From: Steroidobacteraceae bacterium | GTDB taxonomy: Bacteria > Pseudomonadota > Gammaproteobacteria > Steroidobacterales > Steroidobacteraceae | DNA: 62,060 bases | Direction: 5' to 3' | Assembly (NCBI GenBank): GCA_016844605.1 | Contig: JAENJD010000001.1 | Span: 1 to 62,060, forward strand | Part shown: piece after piece, positions 55,764 to 62,060 of the stretch | Layout of the letters: every line of letters starts with the position of its first letter | Position numbering within the stretch: the stretch's first letter is position 1 | The notes under the pieces: generated by a model | The model's database searches: none | What the model saw: the letters and a program-made list of their open reading frames with translations, nothing else | Told to the model about the DNA's origin: nothing | Program-made: the position numbers and the translations under genes

Positions 55764-57137
55764 TCAGAATCCAGGCCGCTGATCTGCCTGCTCCAGCGCA
55801 CGCATCAGGAAGCGCCGGATGGCCGGTTCAGCGTCCGCGGCGGTCATCAATTTCTGTTGCTCCATCAGTCGCGCCATGTCCCGGATCGTGCGTTCTCCGT
55901 CGATCATCGCGAGCAGGAAGGCGTAGACACGTGTCGAAAGCGATTGCGCGCGGAATTGCGGCAGCGCCGGCACCGGCAGATCGCTCTGCCGCAGCCAGTC
56001 CGGCACTGAGCGGCCAGGCGCTGGCGCCTCGATGTCCCGTTCCTTGCGCGTGGCAAAGGTGATCACGGTTTCCAGACGCGCATGCCGGCTCGCAGGGGAT
56101 GAAAGATAGGGTAGTTGTGCTTCGCGAGCTTCGGTTTGCGCGAAGCCTGCCGCGGGCAGCGCGTCAAGCAGCTCCTCCAGTGAGAGCGCATCGCCCGGCG
56201 CGCCATCAGCGAATGCAAGCGAGCCGTGATTGATCCACAGCCCGTCCGGAGCAAGCAGCCGATTGATCCGCTGCAGCAGGCGTGCGACCGGCTCGCCGGC
56301 CACGTCGACAAACCAGGGTGTCAATACGATATCAAAGCAACCCGGCTGGAATGGTGGCGAGGACGCATCGGCCAGCAATAGCTCAAGACCGGCCGGCGTG
56401 GATGTGGGAGCTTCAAGTCTCCTCAGCACAGCATGATCCGCGATGGTTCGTGGCGCGATCGGAAACTCGTAGAGCTCAAGCGCCTTGCCATCCAGGATCC
56501 GGCGGGCCGCAAGCAGAAACAGCGGATTGAAATCGAGCGCAACTGTCAGGCCCGGCTGCATGGCGCAGTGGAAGTCCCAGGCCAGTCGCGCTGCACCTGC
56601 GCCCAGCACCAGCACGCGTTCTGGCCGCCGGCCTTCAGGCAACGCGCCCATGACCGCGGCAAGTCCCGCGGCGTTTTCCGCATCGCCCCAGCACCAGTCG
56701 CGATGCAGGTTGGTGTAGTAACTCGAGAGCCCCTGATTGAGCGGCAGCTCCGTTCCGAGTGCCACATGTACCGCATGAGCTTCATTGCGAGCCGCAAGGC
56801 CGAGCGGTGTCATCAATTCGCGAATCCGGCTTGCCTGGTCGTCCAACGCGGCTGCGACATGCTCGAGGCGCCGCCGAGTCAGGACGCTCAACGAATCCTG
56901 CGCCAGCGCCGCGCGCCGGCGTCCGGCCTCGGTCGCGTAATGCGTCAGCAGGTAGTGGAGGCGCCCGCGCCATTCGATCAGCGCGATGCGCGGTTCCGGC
57001 ATCAGCCACGGGATACCGCCCACCGTCGGAAAGTCCAGACGGCAGCTGAGACAGCCGGAACCCGTCAGCCGACCGCCGCAGGCGGGGCAGGCCATCAGTT
57101 CCGCGAGCCTGGGGCGCTCAGTCATGACATGAATCAT
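55764..57137 (-). CDS. N2227-like (carnosine N-methyltransferase-type) SAM methyltransferase with zinc ribbon
   Basis: 457 residues. The N-terminus LMACPACGGRLTGSGCLSCR is a Trm112-like zinc ribbon (four Cys). The methyltransferase core has RVLVLGAGAARLAWDFHC (SAM motif I, near 168), LTVALDFNPLFLLA (motif II) and CFDIVLTPWFVDVAGEPVAR then LLAPDGLWINHGSLAF. The last two are the hallmark of the N2227/CARNMT1 family. A C-terminal helical part (about 385-457; FLLAMIDGERTIRDMARLM) resembles a PqqD-like or winged domain. The substrate is unknown: carnosine itself is unlikely in this setting. ATG 57137 is used; M5 is possible. Confidence 0.78.
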   Translation of the reverse strand: MIHVMTERPRLAELMACPACGGRLTGSGCLSCRLDFPTVGGIPWLMPEPRIALIEWRGRLHYLLTHYATEAGRRRAALAQDSLSVLTRRRLEHVAAALDDQASRIRELMTPLGLAARNEAHAVHVALGTELPLNQGLSSYYTNLHRDWCWGDAENAAGLAAVMGALPEGRRPERVLVLGAGAARLAWDFHCAMQPGLTVALDFNPLFLLAARRILDGKALELYEFPIAPRTIADHAVLRRLEAPTSTPAGLELLLADASSPPFQPGCFDIVLTPWFVDVAGEPVARLLQRINRLLAPDGLWINHGSLAFADGAPGDALSLEELLDALPAAGFAQTEAREAQLPYLSSPASRHARLETVITFATRKERDIEAPAPGRSVPDWLRQSDLPVPALPQFRAQSLSTRVYAFLLAMIDGERTIRDMARLMEQQKLMTAADAEPAIRRFLMRALEQADQRPGF

Positions 57138-57188
57138 GCCGTATTGACGCGGGTGGTTGTGGCGCCTGCGGTTGTCTATAGTCCCGCG

Positions 57189-57590
57189 ATGCCCGAATCC
57201 GGTAAGTCGCTTGTCTATTGCATCGAACCAGGCCGCCCCGCGGACCCGCTAAGGTATCGAAACGATGCGGGCAATCGCAGGCGACGGCTCATCATCGCCC
57301 GGTATCAAGGTCCGGAGCTACCCAAGGTACTGACAAGTCCCGTCGTCGATGCTGTCGGTGATCCCGATCAGGTACCGCGAAGCTGGCGCATCCGCTGCAC
57401 GGAAGGACGGTTCGAGTTCCGCGCGTTCGCGGTCGAGCAACTCGAGGAATTTCCGGCTCTCTACGATCCACTGCACCGGCCCTTCAGGCTGAGTGCCTCG
57501 GATCGCCTTGCGGTCCGGGTGCTGTTGTGGCTGTTGCGGATACCGGGCGGCGCCGCCCTGCTGCGGCGCTGGCACGCGCATCGTCATTGA
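57189..57590 (+). CDS. Conserved-looking hypothetical protein, 133 aa
   Basis: MPESGKSLVYCIEPGRPADP opens a soluble, Arg-rich protein with DAGNRRRRLIIARYQGPELP, RFEFRAFAVEQLEEFPALYD and a moderately hydrophobic C-terminal helix (LAVRVLLWLLRIPGGAALLR). No domain recognised. Codon use matches neighbours. It is divergent from the methyltransferase gene (51 bp) and 6 bp upstream of thrB, so it is probably the first gene of the thrB-thrC-NERD transcript. Confidence 0.65.
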   Translation: MPESGKSLVYCIEPGRPADPLRYRNDAGNRRRRLIIARYQGPELPKVLTSPVVDAVGDPDQVPRSWRIRCTEGRFEFRAFAVEQLEEFPALYDPLHRPFRLSASDRLAVRVLLWLLRIPGGAALLRRWHAHRH

Positions 57591-57596
57591 GCTGAC

Positions 57597-58535
57597 GTGT
57601 CCCTGCAATCCGCAACCGCTTTTGCGCCGGCCACGGTCGGCAATGTCGGCATTGGCTTTGACATCCTGGGCCATACATTTCCGGCCATTGGTGACCGCGT
57701 GCGCGCAATCCGCGTCGCGCGGCCGGGTGTGCGCATCACGGAGATCACCGGGATCGCAGCTGAATTGCCGGTCGAGGTGGCTCGCAATACGGCGGGCAAG
57801 GCCGTCTTGTCACTCGTGGAGTCACAGACACTGCCGTTCGGCATCGACCTGGCGATCGAAAAGGGCATTCCATTGGGTTCCGGTCTCGGTGGCTCGGCTG
57901 CCTCCGCCGTCGCCGCGGTCGTAGCGGCCAATGAACTGCTGAACCAGCCGCTGACGCGCCTCGAGCTCCTGAAGCACGCGATCCAGGGCGAAGCCGTCGC
58001 GAGCGGCTCACTGCATGCCGACAATATCGCTCCATCGCTATTCGGTGGGCTGGTGCTCACGGTCGGCATCGACAATCCGCGGATCAAGCAGATCCCGGTA
58101 CCGCCCGGAATCCGCTGTGTCCTGGTCCACCCGCAGTTGTACCTGTCCACGCGCGAGGCACGTGCAATCCTCAATCGCACCGTGAATTTATCCGACGTCG
58201 TCTGGCAGACCGCGAATCTGGCCGGCTTCCTGGCCGGCTGCTACACCAATGACCTGGACCTGATACGCAACGCCTTCGAAGATGTCCTCATCGAGCCGCA
58301 GCGAGCCCGACTCATTCCCGGCTTCGCAGAGGTCAAGCGATCCGCATTGGAGGGGGGTGCATTGGGCTGCTCGATTTCCGGAGCCGGTCCGAGCGTCTTT
58401 GCCTGGGCCCTGGAATCGCAAGCTGAGGCGATTGGCTCGGCCATGCTGCGGGCCTTTGAACGGCAGGGTCTTGCCTGTGACCATTGGATCGCGCAGATCG
58501 GCGAAGAAGGCGCGCGTGTGGTGGAGCGCCAATGA
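57597..58535 (+). CDS. thrB: Homoserine kinase (GHMP family)
   Basis: Phosphorylates homoserine in threonine biosynthesis. 312 residues: SATAFAPATVGNVGIGFDIL at the start, the GHMP ATP loop GIPLGSGLGGSAASAVAAV near residue 88, ASGSLHADNIAPSLFGG near 138, and the C-terminal GALGCSISGAGPSVFAWAL. The start is GTG. thrC starts within its stop codon. thrA, often first in this operon, is not here. Confidence 0.95.
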   Translation: MSLQSATAFAPATVGNVGIGFDILGHTFPAIGDRVRAIRVARPGVRITEITGIAAELPVEVARNTAGKAVLSLVESQTLPFGIDLAIEKGIPLGSGLGGSAASAVAAVVAANELLNQPLTRLELLKHAIQGEAVASGSLHADNIAPSLFGGLVLTVGIDNPRIKQIPVPPGIRCVLVHPQLYLSTREARAILNRTVNLSDVVWQTANLAGFLAGCYTNDLDLIRNAFEDVLIEPQRARLIPGFAEVKRSALEGGALGCSISGAGPSVFAWALESQAEAIGSAMLRAFERQGLACDHWIAQIGEEGARVVERQ

Positions 58536-59836
58536 ATGTCTGCAGCACCCGCGACGAGCGCTTGCAGGTGCCGCTGTCGCGCGCGCTCGTGGAAGGCATT
58601 GCGGCGGACGGCGGACTCTATGTGCCCGCCAGACTGCCGGCACAGGCAGCCCGGGCGATGGCGAGCACCGCGACGCTCGATCTCCTCGCTCAGCGGCTGC
58701 TGGCTCCGTTTTTCGAGGGGGATGAACTCGCCGCCTTGCTGCCGGCCATCGCGACCGAGGCCTTCGACTTTCCGGCGCCGCTAAGGCCGGTCGGCGGCGG
58801 CGCGGAGCGGCTCTCGATACTCGAGCTGTATCACGGGCCGACGGCGGCCTTCAAGGACTTCGGCGCCCGGTTCCTGGCTGCCTGCCTGGCGCGGATCCCG
58901 CGACCGGACCCGCGCGCCTTGACCATCCTCGTCGCGACATCCGGGGATACCGGCGGCGCGGTTGCCGCGGCCTTCCATCGGCGGCCCGGCTTCCGCGTCG
59001 TGCTGATCTATCCGGCAGGCAGGGTGTCGCCATTGCAGGAGCGGCAATTGACCTGTTGGGACGCCAATGTCGAGAGCTTTGCAGTTCGTGGCAGCTTCGA
59101 TGATTGCCAGCGTCTCGCAAAGGAAGCCTTCCGGGATGGGCGGCTGCGGGATGCGCTGCCAATGTCCTCCGCCAACAGCATCAACATCGGCCGCCTGCTG
59201 GCACAGATCACTTACTTTGCGGCGGCGAGTCTCAGGATTCGCGAGGCCGAGGGCGCAATTGCCAATTTTGTGCTCCCGTCCGGCAACCTGGGGCAGGCCG
59301 TCGCCTGCGTCTGGGCGCGGGAACTCGGCCTTCCGATCGGTGAAATCGTGCTCGCGCACAATGCGAATCGCACAGTTCCGGATTTCCTGGCCGACGGCCG
59401 ATGGCGGCCGCGCCCCAGCATCGCTACCATCGCCAGTGCGATGGATGTCGGCGATCCCAGCAATATCGAGCGGCTCAGATTCCTGTATCGGGACCACGCG
59501 ACAATGACGGCCCGCATCCGTGCGGTGTCGATAGGAGATGACGCGATCCGCAAGGGTATCCAGTCCGAATACCGTCAGTCGGGGCTGACGCTCTGCCCGC
59601 ACAGCGCGGCCGCGGCCCAGGCCTATCGCATGCTGACGGATGAAGAGCGGCGGGATTCACATTGGGTCCTGGTCGCCACAGCCCACCCCGCCAAGTTTCA
59701 GGAAACCGTCGGGCCACTGCTGGGTCGGGCAATCGCGCCGCCTCCGGCGCTTGCGCGCCTGCTGGATCGGCCGGTCGCGCGCGAGGAAATCGACGCCAAT
59801 CTCGACAGGCTGCGCGAGCGGTTGTTGGCGGCATGA
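58532..59836 (+). CDS. thrC: Threonine synthase
   Basis: PLP enzyme converting O-phosphohomoserine to threonine. 434 residues from the ATGA overlap with thrB (MNVCSTRDERLQVPLSRALV). Conserved: ADGGLYVPARLP, LELYHGPTAAFKDFGARFLA (PLP Lys in FKDFG near residue 115), ILVATSGDTGGAVAAAFH, SSANSINIGRLLAQITYF and VLPSGNLGQAVA. It is of the gamma/enterobacterial type. The NERD-domain gene overlaps its stop by 4 bp. Confidence 0.96.
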   Translation: MNVCSTRDERLQVPLSRALVEGIAADGGLYVPARLPAQAARAMASTATLDLLAQRLLAPFFEGDELAALLPAIATEAFDFPAPLRPVGGGAERLSILELYHGPTAAFKDFGARFLAACLARIPRPDPRALTILVATSGDTGGAVAAAFHRRPGFRVVLIYPAGRVSPLQERQLTCWDANVESFAVRGSFDDCQRLAKEAFRDGRLRDALPMSSANSINIGRLLAQITYFAAASLRIREAEGAIANFVLPSGNLGQAVACVWARELGLPIGEIVLAHNANRTVPDFLADGRWRPRPSIATIASAMDVGDPSNIERLRFLYRDHATMTARIRAVSIGDDAIRKGIQSEYRQSGLTLCPHSAAAAQAYRMLTDEERRDSHWVLVATAHPAKFQETVGPLLGRAIAPPPALARLLDRPVAREEIDANLDRLRERLLAA

Positions 59837-60423
59837 GCACCGAGAATCTCATCATCCAGGTCGTGCTCGGCGTCACGCTGGTGGCGCTCATGATGCTTGG
59901 TGTCATCGCGGGTGTCAGGCGCTGGCGCCACAGCCGCGCCCGGCGCCGGCTCGTCAAGACCGTCGAATCCATCGCACTGGCTGCGCTGCGTGACATCGTC
60001 GTGCCGGACGGAAGCGGCGGTCACCTGCACCTGGATTTCCTGTTGATGACCGGGCGCGGGTTGCTGGTCATCGACCTGCGCGACGTGGCGGGTGTCGTTT
60101 TCGGCGGCGAACACATGCACGAATGGACGGTCATGAATGGCATCGCGCGCTCGACATTCATGAATCCGCTCGAAGCGCTCTATGATCGCGTCGCGGCGGT
60201 GCGCCAGCATGCCGGCGACGTGCCGGTCGAAGGCCGCATCGTGTTCACCGAGCGAGGCCGGTTTCCCAAGGGCCGGCCACCCAAGGTCACACAGCTCGCT
60301 GCGCTGGCGGCCGAATACCCCGCGTTGGGGCCGGATGCCGCGATTGCCGCGGAAGAGCGCTATCGCCAGGCCTGGGATGAAATCTCGAAGCTGTCCGAGC
60401 CAAGCCCGCTGGCGCGTCGCTGA
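59833..60423 (+). CDS. Membrane-anchored NERD-domain protein
   Basis: 196 residues: one N-terminal membrane helix (IIQVVLGVTLVALMMLGVI, about 6-24), basic segment RRWRHSRARRRL, then a NERD (nuclease-related) domain with IVVPDGSGGHLHLDFLLMTG, GLLVIDLRDVAGVVFGGE, NPLEALYDRVAAVRQHAG and GRIVFTERGRFPKGRPP. The usual Asp/Glu-x-Lys-like residues are only partly visible (LDF...VIDLRD), so nuclease activity is uncertain. ATGA overlap with thrC shows coupling, yet no functional link to threonine synthesis is known. Confidence 0.8.
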   Translation: MSTENLIIQVVLGVTLVALMMLGVIAGVRRWRHSRARRRLVKTVESIALAALRDIVVPDGSGGHLHLDFLLMTGRGLLVIDLRDVAGVVFGGEHMHEWTVMNGIARSTFMNPLEALYDRVAAVRQHAGDVPVEGRIVFTERGRFPKGRPPKVTQLAALAAEYPALGPDAAIAAEERYRQAWDEISKLSEPSPLARR

Positions 60424-60450
60424 GATCCGCGCCTCGGCCCACCGCCTGCC

Positions 60451-61866
60451 TTAACCCACCGTCTGAAGACTGTGGTCCGCGAGCACCTTGGCGACACAGA
60501 CCGTGAGATTCTGCGCGTAGTCCAGGTGCAGGAATTCATTCGGGCCGTGGGCATTGGCGTGCGGCCCCAGTACGCCAGTCACGAGAAACTGCGTGTTCGG
60601 GAAGCGTTCACCCAGCATGCCGATGAACGGGATGCTGCCGCCCGTGCCCAGATACATCGTGTCGTGCCCGAATGTGGCGTTGGAGGCCTCACGCATGGAT
60701 CGCTCCAGCCACGGCGCGAGCGCGGGCGCGTTCCAGCCTGCGAGTGACGAACCGACGTCAAAGCTGACGCGCGCACCGTAAGGCGGGTCGTATTCCAGCA
60801 GCTTCTTGACGGCCGCCGCGGCGATGGCAGCATCATTCGTGGGTGGCAGGCGGAATGAGAGCTTGAGATCCAGGCGCGGCAACAGCACGTTGCCCGCATT
60901 CTGGAGCGTCGGCAGTCCACCAGCTCCGGTGACGGAGAGTGTCGGCCGCCACGTGGTGTTCAGAATCAGTTCGTAGGGCGCATCGGTCAGCGGCCGGGCG
61001 CCGGGCACGAATGGAATCCTGCCAACCACCTGGGAACCCAGCACGCCAGCCGCGGCCCTCGCCTGGGACAGGCGCGCCGCTGGAATGTCCGCGTGCATTT
61101 CGTCCACCAGCAGGTCGCCGGTGACGTCATTCTCGACACGAGCCAGCAGTGTCCGCGCAATGCGGAACACCGAGGGCGCGACGCCCGAGCCGGCACCTGA
61201 ATGGACGCCCTCGGTCAACACCTCGATCGACAGCGTCCCAACCAGGTTGCCGCGCAGCGACGTCGTGCACCAGAGCTGATCGTAATTGCCGCATTCGGCA
61301 TCGAGGCAAACCACGAGGCCTGGCGTGCCGATGCGATCAGCCAGCGCCTCGACGTAATGCGGCAGGTCGTAGCTGCCGCTTTCCTCACAGGCCTCGATCA
61401 GTACGACGCAGCGGGCATGCGGAATGCCTTGCTCATGCAGCAGCCGGATCGCGGTCAGTGAGGAGAACACGGCGTAGCCGTCGTCCGCGCCACCGCGGCC
61501 ATAGAGCCGTCCGTCACGGAGGACCGGTTCCCAGGGCGACAGGCCTTCCGCCCAGCCAGTGAATTCCGGCTGCTTGTCCATGTGGCCGTACATCAGCGCC
61601 GTGCCAGGCCCGGTGCCGGGAATTTCGCAGAGCAGCAGCGGCGTGCGAGTACCCTCGCGGATGATTTCGACCTTCAGCCCCTTGATCTTCTGTTCGCGGC
61701 ACCAGGAAGCCATCAGTTCCGCTGCCCGGTCCATGTGGCCATGCGCCTGCCAGTCGGGATCGAAATCCGGGGACTTGTTCGGAATGCGGATGTAGTCGCA
61801 GAGACGCGGGATGATCGACGAACTGAATGTTTCAGCAGTCTGTTTGAGGGCTACGGAGAAATCCAT
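60451..61866 (-). CDS. M20-family metallodipeptidase
   Basis: Di-zinc peptidase of the M20 (CNDP/PepV-like) family. 471 residues with metal and catalytic motifs in order: LMYGHMDKQPEF near 92 (His, Asp), GRGGADDGYAVFSSLTAI near 124, IEACEESGSYDLP near 157 (general base Glu then metal Glu), VVCLDAECGNYDQL near 187, and a C-terminal His in GPHANAHGPNEFLHLDY. A dimerisation domain (about 200-330) interrupts the catalytic domain. No signal peptide, so cytosolic. The ATG at 61866 is preceded by an unusually AT-rich promoter region. Confidence 0.93.
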   Translation of the reverse strand: MDFSVALKQTAETFSSSIIPRLCDYIRIPNKSPDFDPDWQAHGHMDRAAELMASWCREQKIKGLKVEIIREGTRTPLLLCEIPGTGPGTALMYGHMDKQPEFTGWAEGLSPWEPVLRDGRLYGRGGADDGYAVFSSLTAIRLLHEQGIPHARCVVLIEACEESGSYDLPHYVEALADRIGTPGLVVCLDAECGNYDQLWCTTSLRGNLVGTLSIEVLTEGVHSGAGSGVAPSVFRIARTLLARVENDVTGDLLVDEMHADIPAARLSQARAAAGVLGSQVVGRIPFVPGARPLTDAPYELILNTTWRPTLSVTGAGGLPTLQNAGNVLLPRLDLKLSFRLPPTNDAAIAAAAVKKLLEYDPPYGARVSFDVGSSLAGWNAPALAPWLERSMREASNATFGHDTMYLGTGGSIPFIGMLGERFPNTQFLVTGVLGPHANAHGPNEFLHLDYAQNLTVCVAKVLADHSLQTVG

Positions 61867-61917
61867 TTAATCACCGTATTATTAATTAGTTACAGAATTA
61901 ACTTAATCACGATTATA
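61867..61917 (-). promoter_or_regulatory. AT-rich promoter region of the dipeptidase gene
   Basis: A roughly 50-bp AT-rich island in GC-rich DNA. On the minus strand TATAAT (61912-61917) is a good -10 and would start transcription about 40 nt before the ATG. TTAATCAC occurs twice (61867-61874 and 61903-61910) 36 bp apart, a possible direct-repeat operator. No -35 consensus is evident. Confidence 0.45.
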
Positions 61918-61947
61918 GATGTCCCGCCGCACGAACCGCAGCGGCAG

Positions 61948-62060
61948 TTACAGTTTAAGGTCAAAGAAGCGCCGCGCGTTTGCCGTCGTCATAGCAGCAA
62001 GCTGTTCGACCGGCTGACCCCGGCAGGCTGCAACTGTCTCCAGGATCACCGGCAGGTACA
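61948..62060 (-). CDS. TatD-family hydrolase, 3' end only
   Basis: The last 37 codons of a gene that continues beyond the window: YLPVILETVAACRG, then QPVEQLAAMTTANARRFFDL and KL before TAA. This matches the C-terminal helix of TatD-type metal-dependent hydrolases/deoxyribonucleases (pattern NARRLF). The stop lies about 80 bp upstream of the dipeptidase start, same strand. Confidence 0.75.
   Translation of the reverse strand, partial: YLPVILETVAACRGQPVEQLAAMTTANARRFFDLKL

Noticed and set aside
61867-61910. Two TTAATCAC direct repeats as a specific regulator site
   Set aside because: In a short AT-rich promoter two 8-mers are not strong evidence; kept only as a note in the promoter entry.

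Overview
The window is a contiguous piece of a high-GC gammaproteobacterial chromosome. Conserved gene blocks place it near the Xanthomonadales/Steroidobacterales/Nevskiales: clpS-clpA facing infA-aat-GNAT-trxB; ftsK-lolA-rarA-serS; ruvC-ruvA-ruvB-ybgC-tolQRAB-pal-cpoB-queE-queC-tRNA-Lys; and sucA-sucB-lpdA. The placement is inferred from gene order and protein motifs only. Coding density is high, many genes overlap by ATGA, and four tRNA genes (Ser-TGA, Ala-CGC, Arg-CCT, Lys-TTT) mark the edges of the more variable stretches.

Layout. 1-3.1 kb: type II secretion genes gspD and gspC (minus strand). 3.2-9 kb: proteolysis genes clpS/clpA converging on a minus-strand run trxB-GNAT-aat-infA. A perfect 44-bp palindrome lies at the clpA/infA junction and appears to have removed the infA stop codon. 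9.1-15.8 kb: ftsK, lolA, a VanZ-like gene, rarA, serS and a Bax-inhibitor-1-like gene. 16-19.7 kb: accessory enzymes between tRNA genes, plus a histone-H1-like Lys/Ala-rich protein. 19.75-27.5 kb: an accessory signalling region. It holds a cyclase-homology/TolB-like/TPR membrane protein and a lipoprotein between tRNA-Arg and a 39-nt degenerate copy of that tRNA's 3' end; two paralogous small membrane proteins; a Crp/Fnr regulator; a secreted or anchored metallophosphatase fused to a kinase-like domain; and an ATP/ADP-translocase-like carrier. 27.6-33 kb: the 2-oxoglutarate dehydrogenase operon. 33-43.8 kb: relA (minus), ruvCAB, the Tol-Pal operon and queuosine genes. 43.8-45.7 kb: a decayed region with an aminotransferase pseudogene, tRNA-Lys, a small Cys-rich gene and an IS3-type transposase remnant. 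45.7-54.3 kb: one 2866-residue cyclic beta-1,2-glucan synthase. 54.5-62 kb: a PAP2 lipoprotein, SirB2-like protein, N2227/carnosine-methyltransferase-like enzyme, thrB-thrC-NERD, an M20 dipeptidase and the 3' end of a TatD-family hydrolase.

The most unusual signal is in 22.8-27.6 kb. Three copies of an 18-bp palindromic box, CTGTCA-N6-(T/A)GACAC, precede the two small membrane protein genes and the nucleotide-carrier gene, all close to a crp-like gene. The arms have CRP spacing but differ from the CRP half-site at one base (TGTCA instead of TGTGA). The regulator's recognition helix has Gln where E. coli CRP has Glu181, the residue that reads that base. The two small genes share a 73-bp ungapped upstream block (60/73 identical) and a matching N-terminal half. 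Together this suggests a local, possibly undescribed, nucleotide-responsive regulon that may also touch the sucA promoter. The second strong signal is a repeat family (core GGGACGCT(A/T)CCCTTTTCC) placed between convergent genes as bidirectional terminators. It supplies the stop codon of relA, and it has apparently removed the stop codon of infA.
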